Positions 47,272-56,815 of a DNA stretch of 64,000 nucleotides are shown here, piece after piece (position 1 is the first letter of the stretch; every line of letters begins with the position of its first letter). Origin of the DNA: Brevibacterium sp. CBA3109 (GTDB taxonomy: Bacteria > Actinomycetota > Actinomycetes > Actinomycetales > Brevibacteriaceae). Under the pieces are notes generated by a model. It made no database searches, had not been told where the DNA came from, and saw nothing but the letters and a program-made list of their open reading frames with translations. The translations under genes were made by a program, and so were the position numbers. The DNA lies in contig NZ_CP158281.1 in assembly GCF_040256645.1 (NCBI RefSeq), forward strand, positions 2,232,001 through 2,296,000, written 5' to 3'.

Positions 47272-49239
47272 TCAGCTCTCGGTCGTCGCCAGGCGTCCAA
47301 GGCTGCTCTTCACGAGTGCCGCATCCGTCGTCGGCCACATTGTAGGCATCGAATTCACCAGGTAGCCGCCGTATCGAGCCGAGCGCAGGCGTGAGTCGAG
47401 GACCGCCACGACTCCCCTGTCGGAGGTCGACCGGATGAGGCGGCCCGCGCCCTGGGCCAGGCGCAGTGCGGCATGAGTGGCGCTGACGGCCATGAACCCG
47501 TTGACTCCCCGATCGTCGGCATCTCTTGACCTCGCCTGCATCAGGGGGTCATCGGGTCGTGGGAACGGAAGTCTGTCGATGATGACGAGACGATTGGTCC
47601 TACCCGGTACGTCCACTCCCTGCCACAGTGACATGGTGCCGAACAGGCAGGCACGGTCATCTGCGGTGAATTGAGAGACGAGAGACGGCAGTCCGTCATC
47701 GCCTTGGAGCAGGATCGGGACGTCCAGTTTCGCTCTCAGATGTTCCGCTGCGGCGTTCGCGGCCGCACGTGAGGAGAACAGTCCCAGCGCTCCACCCTTT
47801 GACGCGGTGACCAGTGCTTCAAGCTCATCCAATGCCTGTTCGCTCAGGCCGCTGCGCCCCGGGCGCGGGAGATGGGCGGCGACATAGAGGATGCTCTGTT
47901 TGCCGTAGTCGAAGGGTGATCCGACGTCGAGGCTGTCCCATTTGGGCGCGTCGGGGCCGAACAGCCCCAACGAGGCTGCGACCGCGTCGAAGTTGCCGCC
48001 CAGTGACAGAGTCGCCGAGGTGGCCACCACCGTCGAATCTTCGAAGATTCCTGACCGCATGGTGCCGGCAACGCTCAGCGGCGCGACGACGAGGTTGGTG
48101 GTCTCGCGCTCGCGGAAGGTGCTTCGAGACAGCCACACGACGTCGTTCTTACCCGGTGAGCAGAAGCGCTCGGCCAGGTCGAAGATCTCCTGACAGCGGG
48201 CCTTAGCCATCTGTCGACCGGCGTCAGACTCTTCGGTCTTGCCGCCGATATCGTTGATGATCTGTCGCGTGGAGTCGCGAATCTGGGCCAGCGCGAGGGA
48301 CAGCGCCTCGCTCATATTCATGATCAGGCCCTCGCTGACACCGCTTTGGGCCCTCTCCAGTGCTGCAGTGGCAGAATCGAGCAGCGCGACAACACCGTCC
48401 TGAACGATGGTGTGTTTGCGCACGGAGCTCGTGGCTGCCGAGAGCATACTGGTGTTGATCTGACCGGACAGGGCGTTCGTGACCCGATCCTTGAGTTCGT
48501 GGGCCTCATCGATGATGATGACATCGTGTTCGGGCAGCACGGTGTTCTCACCGAATGCATCGATGGCCAGCAGGGCGTGGTTGGTCACGACGATGTCGGC
48601 CTCGGCTGCGTTATTGCGGGCCAGCTCTGCGAAGCACTCCGTGTACAGGGGGCAGTTCGAACCGAGGCAGTCAAAGGCGTTGACAGAGACCTCCGACCAG
48701 GCCCTGTCACTGACTCCGGGCAGCAGATCGTCTCGATCGCCGGTGTCCGTAGTCTTCTCCCACGTCCGGATCCGCTGGATCTCCTCACCCAGGCCGGACC
48801 GGTCGTTCGGCTTTCGACCGGCCTCTGCATCGGCGCCGAGGTCGAAGAGCATGCCTTCGCCCTCATCGGGATAGCCGCCGGAGAGTTTGTGTTTGCAGAC
48901 ATAGTTGCGCCGGCCCTTGAGCAGGGCGGCCCGCGGCAGCGGGTCGAGGGTCTTCTTCACCGCTTTGAACAGTCGCGGCAGATCCCTGTGGATGATCTGA
49001 GTCTGCAGGGCCAAGGTCGCCGTCGACACGATGACGCGCTTGCCCGTCCGGCTGGAGTAATCGGCGGCAGGAACCAGGTACGCCAAAGACTTTCCTGTGC
49101 CGGTGCCGGCCTGAACCAACAGATGGATGCCCTTGTCCACCGATGAGGCGACTGCCTCGGCCATCTCCGTCTGACCCTTCCTGGTCGAGCCGCCGATGGC
49201 CCCTACGGCGGACTCGAGCAGATCTTCGACGCTGCTCAC
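47272..49239 (-). CDS. dinG: DinG-type ATP-dependent DNA helicase
   Basis: This 655-residue XPD/DinG-family helicase has Walker A AGTGTGKSLAYLVPA, the four-Cys region that would hold an iron-sulfur cluster (Cys residues around the CKHKLSGG, CLGSNCPLYTEC stretch), the DEAH box IIDEAHEL, and the C-terminal motifs LFSSRAAANA and QGAGRLIRS. The GTG start overlaps the hflX stop. It unwinds DNA during repair. Its position after hflX and opposite lexA is standard for the group. Confidence 0.92.
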   Translation of the reverse strand: MSSVEDLLESAVGAIGGSTRKGQTEMAEAVASSVDKGIHLLVQAGTGTGKSLAYLVPAADYSSRTGKRVIVSTATLALQTQIIHRDLPRLFKAVKKTLDPLPRAALLKGRRNYVCKHKLSGGYPDEGEGMLFDLGADAEAGRKPNDRSGLGEEIQRIRTWEKTTDTGDRDDLLPGVSDRAWSEVSVNAFDCLGSNCPLYTECFAELARNNAAEADIVVTNHALLAIDAFGENTVLPEHDVIIIDEAHELKDRVTNALSGQINTSMLSAATSSVRKHTIVQDGVVALLDSATAALERAQSGVSEGLIMNMSEALSLALAQIRDSTRQIINDIGGKTEESDAGRQMAKARCQEIFDLAERFCSPGKNDVVWLSRSTFRERETTNLVVAPLSVAGTMRSGIFEDSTVVATSATLSLGGNFDAVAASLGLFGPDAPKWDSLDVGSPFDYGKQSILYVAAHLPRPGRSGLSEQALDELEALVTASKGGALGLFSSRAAANAAAEHLRAKLDVPILLQGDDGLPSLVSQFTADDRACLFGTMSLWQGVDVPGRTNRLVIIDRLPFPRPDDPLMQARSRDADDRGVNGFMAVSATHAALRLAQGAGRLIRSTSDRGVVAVLDSRLRSARYGGYLVNSMPTMWPTTDAALVKSSLGRLATTES

Positions 49240-50711
49240 TCTCCGATGACCAAGTCCGGACGTCGGAAGTCTGCGAGTTCCGCGGCCAGGTCTGCTGAAA
49301 CCTTCGCCTGCATAGCGGTTCCCTCACCACCGTGCTCTTCATGCTCGACCATGCCCAGGGCATAGATCTTCGACACGAGGTCGCCGCGTTCATAGGGAAT
49401 GAGCACTGTGACGTCGATGTTCGGCGAAGGCAGCATCGACTCGATCGTCTCGAAGAGCTCTCCGACGCCTTCCTTGGTCACAGCAGAGACGAAACGTGCC
49501 TCCGGGTACTCCGCGTGGAGTCCGGTGATCACCGCATCATCAGCGATGTCGGCCTTGTTGAAGACGAGGAGTTCGGGAATGTCTCCTGTCTCGACGTCTT
49601 TGAGCACCTCGCGCACGGCATGGATCTGACCATGCGGATCCGGGTGCGAGGCATCGACGATGTGCAGAAGCAGATCCGAGTCCGAGGCTTCTTCCAATGT
49701 CGAGCGGAACGCTTCGACCAATTGGTGGGGAAGGTTCCGGACGAATCCGACGGTGTCCGTGTAGGTGAAGGTGATGCCGTCGGCGGTCCGGGACTGTCTG
49801 ACAGTCGGATCCAAGGTCGCGAACAGCGCATTCTGCACCATCACCTCGGCGTCGGTGAGCTGGTTGAGCAGTGATGACTTGCCGGCGTTGGTATAGCCGA
49901 CGATCGCCACCGAGGGGATGTGATTGCGGGCGCGGTTCTTGCGCTTCGTGTCCCTCGACGGTGCCATCGCGGTGATCTGACGGCGCAGCTTCGACATTCT
50001 GGCCCTGATTCGACGTCGATCGAGTTCGATCTTCGTCTCACCGGGACCGCGGGAACCGATTCCGGCACCGCCGGCGACTCGGCCACCGGCCTGGCGGGAC
50101 AGTGACTCGCCCCAACCGCGCAGACGCGGCAGAAGGTATTCGAGCTGGGCCAGTTCGACCTGGGCCTTGCCCTCGCGGGACTTCGCATGCTGAGCGAAGA
50201 TGTCGAGGATGAGAGCCACTCGGTCGACGACCTTGACCTTGATGACGTCTTCGAGTCCGCGACGTTGGCTGGGTGCGAGTTCGGAGTCGATGATCACGGT
50301 GTCAGCACCCACGGAGGCGACGATCTCGGCCAGTTCGGCGGCTTTGCCCTTGCCGAGGTACGTGCCGGGGTCCGGGGTCTCACGTCGTTGGATGATCGCG
50401 TCGAGGACCTCCGAGCCGGCGGTCTCTGCCAGAGCAGCGAGCTCCCGGATCGAGTTCTCAGCATCGGCCTGCGTCGTGTTCCACAGTCCTGCGAGGACGA
50501 CCTTCTCCAGGCGAACCTGGCGGTATTCGACTTCGGTGATGTCTTCGAGTTCGGTGGACAGGCCAGCGACTCGTTTGAGGGCCGCTCTTTCAGCCAGATC
50601 GAACTGCGAGGCGTCGTCGGCGTGTGATTCGTTGGTGTCCAGAGCTTGGGCACCTCGTGCGAGAACGCGATCGAGCATCGCGTCCCGACGCTCTTTTTCA
50701 GTGGACGTCAT
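49236..50711 (-). CDS. hflX: ribosome-splitting GTPase HflX
   Basis: This 491-residue protein has the HflX N-terminal domain (TYLGKGKAAELAE), the GGRVAGGAGIGSRGPGETK linker, and the GTPase domain with GYTNAGKSS, DTVGF and NKAD. It begins at an ATG with AAAGGA five bases upstream and overlaps dinG by four bases. HflX rescues stalled or heat-damaged ribosomes and is linked to antibiotic tolerance in mycobacteria. Confidence 0.95.
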   Translation of the reverse strand: MTSTEKERRDAMLDRVLARGAQALDTNESHADDASQFDLAERAALKRVAGLSTELEDITEVEYRQVRLEKVVLAGLWNTTQADAENSIRELAALAETAGSEVLDAIIQRRETPDPGTYLGKGKAAELAEIVASVGADTVIIDSELAPSQRRGLEDVIKVKVVDRVALILDIFAQHAKSREGKAQVELAQLEYLLPRLRGWGESLSRQAGGRVAGGAGIGSRGPGETKIELDRRRIRARMSKLRRQITAMAPSRDTKRKNRARNHIPSVAIVGYTNAGKSSLLNQLTDAEVMVQNALFATLDPTVRQSRTADGITFTYTDTVGFVRNLPHQLVEAFRSTLEEASDSDLLLHIVDASHPDPHGQIHAVREVLKDVETGDIPELLVFNKADIADDAVITGLHAEYPEARFVSAVTKEGVGELFETIESMLPSPNIDVTVLIPYERGDLVSKIYALGMVEHEEHGGEGTAMQAKVSADLAAELADFRRPDLVIGE

Positions 50712-50817
50712 TCATTCCTTTGTTCGTTTCTACCCTCGGCGCCACCGTGGTGTCGCGCGGAGAGTCTCCCCTCAGTTGAGAGAGGTGTCCTTCAATTCTC
50801 CCACAGCCGTCTAGACT

Positions 50818-51438
50818 GTGACGGTGTCAGAGCACTATTTCACGCAATCGCCCAGCAGCGAGGCCAAAACACGCGAACTCACTCTCGATCTCGCGGGCCG
50901 TGAAGTCACGGTCGAGACCGTCTCGGGGACCTTCTCCCCCACCCGTTTGGATCTGGGAACCGCGGTCCTGCTGCGGCATCTGCCGGCGCCGGAGCCTGGC
51001 GACATTCTTGATCTGGGGTGCGGCTGGGGCCCTATCTCCTTAGACGCAGCCCTCAGCGCCAAGGACGCCGAGGTGGATATCCGGGTGTGGGCGCTCGACG
51101 TCAACTCCCGGTCCCTTGATGCGACTCGGAAGAATGCGCAACGCCACGGGCTGACTTCGATTCGTCCCGTCACCGCTGACGAGATTCCGTCCGACATGCA
51201 GTTCACTGCGATCCGTTCGAATCCGCCGATCCGGGTGGGCAAGGACGCCCTGCATGACCTGCTGACCACCTGGTTGCCACGGCTGGCTCCTGGTGGGCGC
51301 GCCGATCTCGTGGTCTCGAAGAACCTCGGTGCGGATTCGCTCCAAAAATGGCTCATCGAAACTCTGGGTGAGGGATTCAACGTGGTGCGAACCGGATCGT
51401 CGAAGGGTTACCGGGTCCTCACCGTCGACCGCGACTGA
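50818..51438 (+). CDS. RsmC/RlmG-like class I methyltransferase
   Basis: This 206-residue protein has the SAM-binding ILDLGCGWGPISL motif and the NPPIR catalytic motif, typical of rRNA guanine-N2 methyltransferases of the RsmC family (small-form single domain). A GTG at 50818 or 50824 is the start. No ribosome site is seen, and a TAGACT just upstream hints at a leaderless or nearly leaderless mRNA. It is divergent from hflX, a conserved actinobacterial neighbour. Confidence 0.85.
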   Translation: MTVSEHYFTQSPSSEAKTRELTLDLAGREVTVETVSGTFSPTRLDLGTAVLLRHLPAPEPGDILDLGCGWGPISLDAALSAKDAEVDIRVWALDVNSRSLDATRKNAQRHGLTSIRPVTADEIPSDMQFTAIRSNPPIRVGKDALHDLLTTWLPRLAPGGRADLVVSKNLGADSLQKWLIETLGEGFNVVRTGSSKGYRVLTVDRD

Positions 51439-51490
51439 CGGTCTCGTCGACCGGCTTGGACCAGTGACTCGTCGACAAACGGTGAGGTGC

Positions 51491-51631
51491 TCAGGGATGA
51501 ACGCCGAGCCATTCTTCGGTTCCGAATTCCACGATTTGAGCCAGTTCCTTGAACCCGAGCTTCTGCGAGGCGTTCGCAGACTCAGGATCGGTCGCCCTAG
51601 GAGCGGCCTCCTCGAGTTCGACCTCAATCCC
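51491..51631 (-). pseudogene. C-terminal remnant of a GNAT acetyltransferase
   Basis: The 46 codons end in ANASQKLGFKELAQIVEFG, which looks like the last two strands of a GNAT fold (the sub-motif after the acetyl-CoA site). The preceding residues in the same frame are not protein-like, and the symporter stop lies just before it. It is therefore a fragment without the acetyl-CoA binding site. Confidence 0.55.
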
Positions 51632-51698
51632 GTGACCCAGACACGTCTTCTCGCTTCGTGTCTCCGACTCCACTGCGCTCTGATTCGAGCTGTGCCGG

Positions 51699-53252
51699 CT
51701 ACTGCTGTGCTGGCCTGCCCGAACCGCCGGCATCCTCCTCGGTGCCGCCGTCTGCCCGCACTGGATCTTGGCGCACATTCTTGCCGCGATTCTCCCAGAA
51801 CGCGGTCGTGGTGACCTCGTCCGTATCGTCCCATGCTTCGACCTCTGTATTGATGTGTTTGAAACTGGGCAGATCGTCACGGCGGAAGATGGGCTCCTGT
51901 CCAGCACGGCGCTGATTCATATAGTTCTTCAACAGACTGAACACGAGCGGAGAGAGCATCAGCAAGGCGAACAGGTTGATCAGCGCCATGATCGCCATGA
52001 AGATGTTTGCGGCAGTCCAGACGATGTCCAGGGCGGCTATCGCGCCGACGAACACGGCGACCATCACGATCACCTGATAGATACGCAGTGCCATCCTGCT
52101 GCGGGTCAGATGCTCGATATTGGCCTCGCCGTAGTAGTAATTGCCCAGAATCGAGGAAAATGCGAAGAGGAAGATCGCGAAGGTGAGGAAGTGGATCGCC
52201 CACTGGCCGAGTTGTCCGCTCAACGCGGTCTGCGTCAGCTGGACCCCTTCGGCCGAGCTGCCGTATTCGGGGTTGGAGAGCAGGATGATGAAAGCAGTGA
52301 TCGAGCAGACAAGGATCGTGTCGAAGTACACGCCCAGGGATTGCACGAAGCCCTGTTTGGCAGGGTGCGAGGCGGATGCCGTCGCGGCGGCGTTCGGGAC
52401 AGAGCCGATGCCTGCCTCGTTGGAGAACAACCCGCGCTGGACGCCCACCAGCATGATCGAACCGATCGATCCGCCGGCGATCGAATGCATGCTGAAGGCA
52501 TCGGAGAAGATGGTGCCGATCATTCCGGGGACAGCACCGATGTTCAGCGCTACGACGATGATCCCCACGATCAGGTACAGTCCGGCCATGATCGGCACAA
52601 GGTACGCGGAAACACTTGAGATTCGCTTGGCACCACCGACGAAGATCGCGTAGGCGCCGACGGCGATGACCAGTCCGGCGATCGCGGAGAACATGAAGTT
52701 GTTGGAGCCATCGATGTCGAACGATGCTCCGACCGCATCGACGATGGAGTTGGACTGCACCGTGTTGAATACGATGCCGTAGGTGATGGCAACGATCACA
52801 GCGAAGATCAACCCGAGCCATTTCATCTTCAGCCCGTGCGTGATGTAGTAGGCCGGGCCTCCTCGGAAGTTGGGGCCGTCCTTGACCTTGTAGAGCTGAC
52901 CGAGTGCGGACTCGGCGAACGCCGTGGCCCCGCCGACGATGGCGGTCAACCACATCCAGAACATCGCGCCGGGACCGCCCAAGGAGATGGCAAGTGCCAC
53001 ACCGGCGATATTCGCCGTGCCTACGCGCGAGGCTGCGGATATAGAGAAAGCTCGGAACGGTGAAATGTTCTTCTTGCCTTCGGCATCCCGGCCGCCGGGC
53101 TGCGTGAGCGTGCGGAACATTTCGGGAAGCAGCCTTATCTGGACTGCACCCGTGCGAATCGTGAAGTACAATCCGGTGGGAATCAAAACTGCGACGAGAA
53201 CGTATGTGAAGACAGTGTCGACGCTGTCAAAGACGTTCTGGAACATCTCCAT
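51699..53252 (-). CDS. alanine/glycine:cation symporter (AgcS/AlsT family)
   Basis: This 517-residue protein has about eleven membrane helices and AgcS signatures: SISAASRVGTANIAGVA near the N-terminus, GGPAYYI and FSNEAGIGSVPNAAAT in the middle. The family takes up small neutral amino acids with sodium or protons. The last ~60 residues are a polar cytoplasmic tail. It starts at an ATG after AAGGAGG. It is part of an accessory insert between dapF and hflX. Confidence 0.9.
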   Translation of the reverse strand: MEMFQNVFDSVDTVFTYVLVAVLIPTGLYFTIRTGAVQIRLLPEMFRTLTQPGGRDAEGKKNISPFRAFSISAASRVGTANIAGVALAISLGGPGAMFWMWLTAIVGGATAFAESALGQLYKVKDGPNFRGGPAYYITHGLKMKWLGLIFAVIVAITYGIVFNTVQSNSIVDAVGASFDIDGSNNFMFSAIAGLVIAVGAYAIFVGGAKRISSVSAYLVPIMAGLYLIVGIIVVALNIGAVPGMIGTIFSDAFSMHSIAGGSIGSIMLVGVQRGLFSNEAGIGSVPNAAATASASHPAKQGFVQSLGVYFDTILVCSITAFIILLSNPEYGSSAEGVQLTQTALSGQLGQWAIHFLTFAIFLFAFSSILGNYYYGEANIEHLTRSRMALRIYQVIVMVAVFVGAIAALDIVWTAANIFMAIMALINLFALLMLSPLVFSLLKNYMNQRRAGQEPIFRRDDLPSFKHINTEVEAWDDTDEVTTTAFWENRGKNVRQDPVRADGGTEEDAGGSGRPAQQ

Positions 53253-53812
53253 AGAGCTGAGCCTCCTTCAACACGCGCACCGCGTGAGGTTAGGGCGAGC
53301 GAATGCAACGCCCCTTCAAATCATATTTCTCCAGTCTGCCATCGAAAGCCACGCTTGGAAGCAACCATTTCCACCCGGACGCTGTTTAGGTTTGGCTGCC
53401 TTGTGCCGGCAGACCGCGATCACGCTTCGCCGCCCAGGCATAGAACCTGGAGTCGACTCAACTTCCAGCAATTCCATCGTTGTTTCGGGCTGGGTTGGAG
53501 GGATCCAAGGTGCTGATCGCTGGGCGCGCAACTCGCGCATGCTGGCGCCGAGTCGGGTCTGATGGGGGCAATGCGGCATCCTTGCTGGGTTGAAAGGGCA
53601 CAGAAAAAATGGTTCGACTCCCAAATGTCTCGTCTCACATGGACACAAGATATTTGGAAGCACCGAATTGGTGTCGTGTGAGAGGCGCCTGAGCGCGAAC
53701 ATTCGACGAGCGGGCCAACCGCGACACCGTCAGCTTTGTCTGCCAATGGGAGTCCGTGACCCCATATGGGCGTCCAGTCACCAGCTGGCTTGCAGGCAGT
53801 CGTCCGGGTCAT
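53253..53812. other. intergenic stretch without a recognisable gene
   Basis: No open frame here has coding-like composition or a ribosome site. A GGTTCGACTCCC string near 53611 recalls a tRNA T-arm, but the flanking bases do not pair, so I do not call a tRNA. The stretch may contain eroded sequence. Confidence 0.6.
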
Positions 53813-54572
53813 TCAAATCGTCTGGAGCCAGGTTATCTCGTATCGGAAGAATTCTTGATCCGGCCAACGATCGATACCGAAGTTCCAGCCGAGTCGCCCT
53901 GAGCTGGGTATGTTCAACCCACCGAATGTGCGATAACCGGTGATCTCTCCACCGAATGGATGCCAGCCGAACGTTCCGGTGTTTCCTGGATCACCCCATC
54001 GGTCAAAGACCAGGGACTGGATGTGGCCATCCGGATGCAGGTTGTAGCTGACGTCTACGGGCGTGTCTCCGAGCACGTGCTGCACCGAAATGCGCGATTC
54101 ATCGGTAGCGGACCACGTCACTTACGAATCGAGGCAGCAATGCTGTCGGAACCCAGACGGCCTCTGCTCCGCCACGACCAGCAGCGCTACGAGACACATC
54201 TTGGCCAGCAGCGGACGCGACGGTGAACAACCCGAAGAGCTTCCAGTCCATGCCACCGATACCGTCAAGGTACTGATCGGATCCGACAACAACTCCGGCA
54301 ACACGAGCTGCCCAGATGAAACCCCTGTGTGGGTTGAGTATCTGCGTGGCTTGAAACGGCAGCCATCTACACAGCTTGATGCTGCCGCGCATCTTCAGCT
54401 TTATGGTCCTCGTCAGCGGAGCACCAACACGTATTGCACATCGGAGATGCCGTTGTACAGGTTCCGGTAGCCCGGCAATCTCCTGGCTGGTGAAGGTCGC
54501 GTGAGACGAGACTTCCTTAAGTCGCTGCTCCCATTCGGGCCGACTTTTAGGTTCACACTGATCGAAGCTCAC
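53813..54572 (-). pseudogene. frameshifted DUF6920/DUF6544-like gene
   Basis: Two minus-strand frames make one protein of about 250 residues. The first (54572 to 54099) has LPEPVQRHLR, FIWAARVAG and WVPTALLPRF. The second (54121 to 53813) continues with TWSATDES, SLVFDRWGDPGN and FGWHPFGGEITGYRTFGG. They overlap and are out of register near 54115, so a single-base indel is likely. The family is a beta-rich conserved protein of unknown function. It may be a sequencing error, since both halves are otherwise well preserved. Confidence 0.7.
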
Positions 54573-54784
54573 AACGATTCACTCGCGGTTGCGGAACTCC
54601 GGCTCAATGGCCCGTCCTACTGTCTCGCAATTGAAGTGTTTTACAACCTATGCGTTTTGCGACGGGAACGCTATGACACACTCCACTGACGACTTGGATC
54701 CAGTTTCGATGATATCAAACCCTGCATCCGTCCGGTTCCGAACCTATCCTTCCTGACCCGCTGCCGTTGCGGGATAGAGCACGC

Positions 54785-55222
54785 CTACTTCTTCTTGTCC
54801 TTGTGGTCTGGGATGACGACGAAGGGACATTTGGAATGGGCCACACAGTGCTGGCTGACCGAGCCCAAGAGCATTCCGGCGAAGGCACCGTGACCGCGGG
54901 TGCCCAGCACCAGCAGCTGCGCGGACTTCGAAAGATCGACCAGCGTCTCTGCCGGAATGCCGCGAAGCACCTTCTCGATCACTCCGGAATCCTCACCTAC
55001 GGCTTCACGCACCGTTGCGGCCAACATCTCACTGGTCCGCTTCGCGACCTTTTGTTCCGGTTCGAGATAGGCGATCATGCTTGAATATGCCACTGGAATC
55101 TGCCATACGGCGGTCGCTTCCACGACGGAGTCATACTTTTGTGCGAATTCAACAGCCCACCGCAGGGCTTCCTTTGAGTTCTCAGATCCATCGACACCGA
55201 CCACGACTGTTTGTGTTGCCAT
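54785..55222 (-). CDS. universal stress protein (UspA family)
   Basis: This ~145-residue protein has the UspA fold with VVVGVDGSENSKEALRWA at the start and the ATP-binding G-2x-G-9x-GS pattern in GTRGHGAFAGMLLGSVS. A Lys-rich tail follows. I use the ATG at 55222 over an upstream start at 55270, because it is the conserved start of the domain. Single-domain Usps bind ATP and respond to stress or starvation. Confidence 0.88.
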   Translation of the reverse strand: MATQTVVVGVDGSENSKEALRWAVEFAQKYDSVVEATAVWQIPVAYSSMIAYLEPEQKVAKRTSEMLAATVREAVGEDSGVIEKVLRGIPAETLVDLSKSAQLLVLGTRGHGAFAGMLLGSVSQHCVAHSKCPFVVIPDHKDKKK

Positions 55223-55731
55223 GCCTCGTTCACCACCTCCGGTGCACCAAGGGCACCATCGAAGACTCAACCCATCCCGAGCTGCTCTGCGAAGTACCTG
55301 CCACCAGCATGCAACCTGATGGAGACACCCTCAAAGGTGCGAGACGAGGTGGGTCAGGGTCTCCGGCACAAGAACCGGATCACCCCATCCCCTGGCTCTT
55401 ACCATAGCAGATGGCTACCGCGTCACCAGTGATTTGTCAAATCATTCCAGCCGAAAGAGTGGCAAAAGGTCAGCCACGACAGCGCTGAGGACTGGTACAG
55501 AGTTCAATGGCATCCAAACCGGTTGAAAACTGCCAGAGCAGACGGTGCAAGGTCTGCACCACTCCCACAGGTGCGGGATTCTGATCACCATGTCCTGCAA
55601 CCTCGCCGGCGAATCGGCGCACCTGTCGTCAGCTGTGAGACACGTTAGCTGTGAGACACGCTAGCTGTGAGACACGTTCGAGCACCTGTAACGCTCATAC
55701 ACCGGGCGACTTACGGCTCAGGCGCCGCTAC
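55223..55731. other. 509-base gap between usp and dapF
   Basis: No credible gene was found. The only distinct element is a triple 16-bp repeat near 55631. The usp promoter should lie at the left side of the gap. Confidence 0.6.
55631..55678. repeat. 16-bp tandem repeat, three copies
   Basis: AGCTGTGAGACACGTT is present at 55631-55646, 55647-55662 (with one T-to-C change near the end) and 55663-55678. It is downstream of dapF and upstream of usp, in non-coding DNA. Confidence 0.9.
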
Positions 55732-56727
55732 TCAGCTGATCGTTCCGCTGGCCACCAGCACGGCCGGTCCCGACAGCGTGACACGACCTCGCGTTCCGTC
55801 TTCGTTCGGGGTGATGCCGATGCGCAGCTGACCACCGGGAACGTCCACGCGCCATTGCAGGGGCGAGGCTGGGCCGGCCCAGTGGTGGGCGGCAATGGCT
55901 GCGGCGCAGGCTCCTGTCCCGCATGAGCGGGTCTCGCCGACGCCGCGTTCGAACACGCGCATGCGCAGTGCGCCCTCTCCCCCGGCCACATCGCTGCGCA
56001 TTGGTTCCATGACGATGTATTCGACATTCGAACCCTGTGGCGGTACCGGGTCGAGGACTGGCGCGTCCCGCAGTTCGGCGCTCTCAAGTTCAGCCGACTC
56101 TGCGAGTGCGACCACAGTGTGAGGGTTTCCAGTCTCGACGCGCACGCCCGGGCGGGGCACCTCGATGCCAGATGTCGAAACGAGAACGTCGTCGCTGTCA
56201 TCGAGAGACCATTCGCCCATGTCGATCGTGTACCAGGAATCAGCTGCGGAGCCGGGAGGCGTCGGTCCTGCCGAGGCGGCCGCTGTCGCGTCACCGGTCT
56301 GCATGCCCAGTGCCGGGTTGAGGACAGTGCGCACGGTCTTGATTCCGTCACGTGTGCCGATGAGGATCTCTCGCGCATCAGCCGCGACGCGACCGGTCGT
56401 CGCAAGCACATGGGCGAAGACCCGAACTCCGTTGCCGCACATCTCAGAAAGACTGCCGTCGTGGTTGTAGTAGTCCATGAACCATTCGGCACCAGCCTCG
56501 GCCTGGCCGAGCGCCCCGGGAATCCCGCTGCTGGCCGAGCGTACGATGCGGATGACACCGTCGCAGCCCAGACCGGACCTGCGATCGGCCAAGAGTGCGA
56601 TCGTTTCGGGATGCATCGCCAAGGCGCTGTCGTCGTCGGCCAAGAGGACGAAATCGTTCTGTGTGCCGTGACCCTTGGTGAAGGCGGTGCCTGCGATATC
56701 GGCGAATGGTGAATGGGAGGAGCTCAT
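55732..56727 (-). CDS. dapF: diaminopimelate epimerase
   Basis: This 331-residue protein has the two catalytic Cys sites of DapF: MCGNGVRVFAH and the SCGTGACAAA segment, one in each lobe. It interconverts LL- and meso-diaminopimelate for lysine and peptidoglycan. It is longer than the usual ~280 residues because of loops in the first half (around a DATAAASAGPTPPG stretch). It is the last gene of the recA-miaB-miaA-dapF cluster. Confidence 0.95.
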   Translation of the reverse strand: MSSSHSPFADIAGTAFTKGHGTQNDFVLLADDDSALAMHPETIALLADRRSGLGCDGVIRIVRSASSGIPGALGQAEAGAEWFMDYYNHDGSLSEMCGNGVRVFAHVLATTGRVAADAREILIGTRDGIKTVRTVLNPALGMQTGDATAAASAGPTPPGSAADSWYTIDMGEWSLDDSDDVLVSTSGIEVPRPGVRVETGNPHTVVALAESAELESAELRDAPVLDPVPPQGSNVEYIVMEPMRSDVAGGEGALRMRVFERGVGETRSCGTGACAAAIAAHHWAGPASPLQWRVDVPGGQLRIGITPNEDGTRGRVTLSGPAVLVASGTIS

Positions 56728-56815
56728 GAACTCATCCTATCCGCGTGGGATCCCCTAGCGGCACAGTCGGCATTCAGTTCTCGCAGTGTGGGCTTCAGCT
56801 TGCCCGCAATGGGTG

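Noticed and set aside
53600-53640. Possible tRNA T-arm (GGTTCGACTCCC)
   Set aside because: The T-stem does not pair and there is no matching acceptor, D or anticodon arm on either strand.
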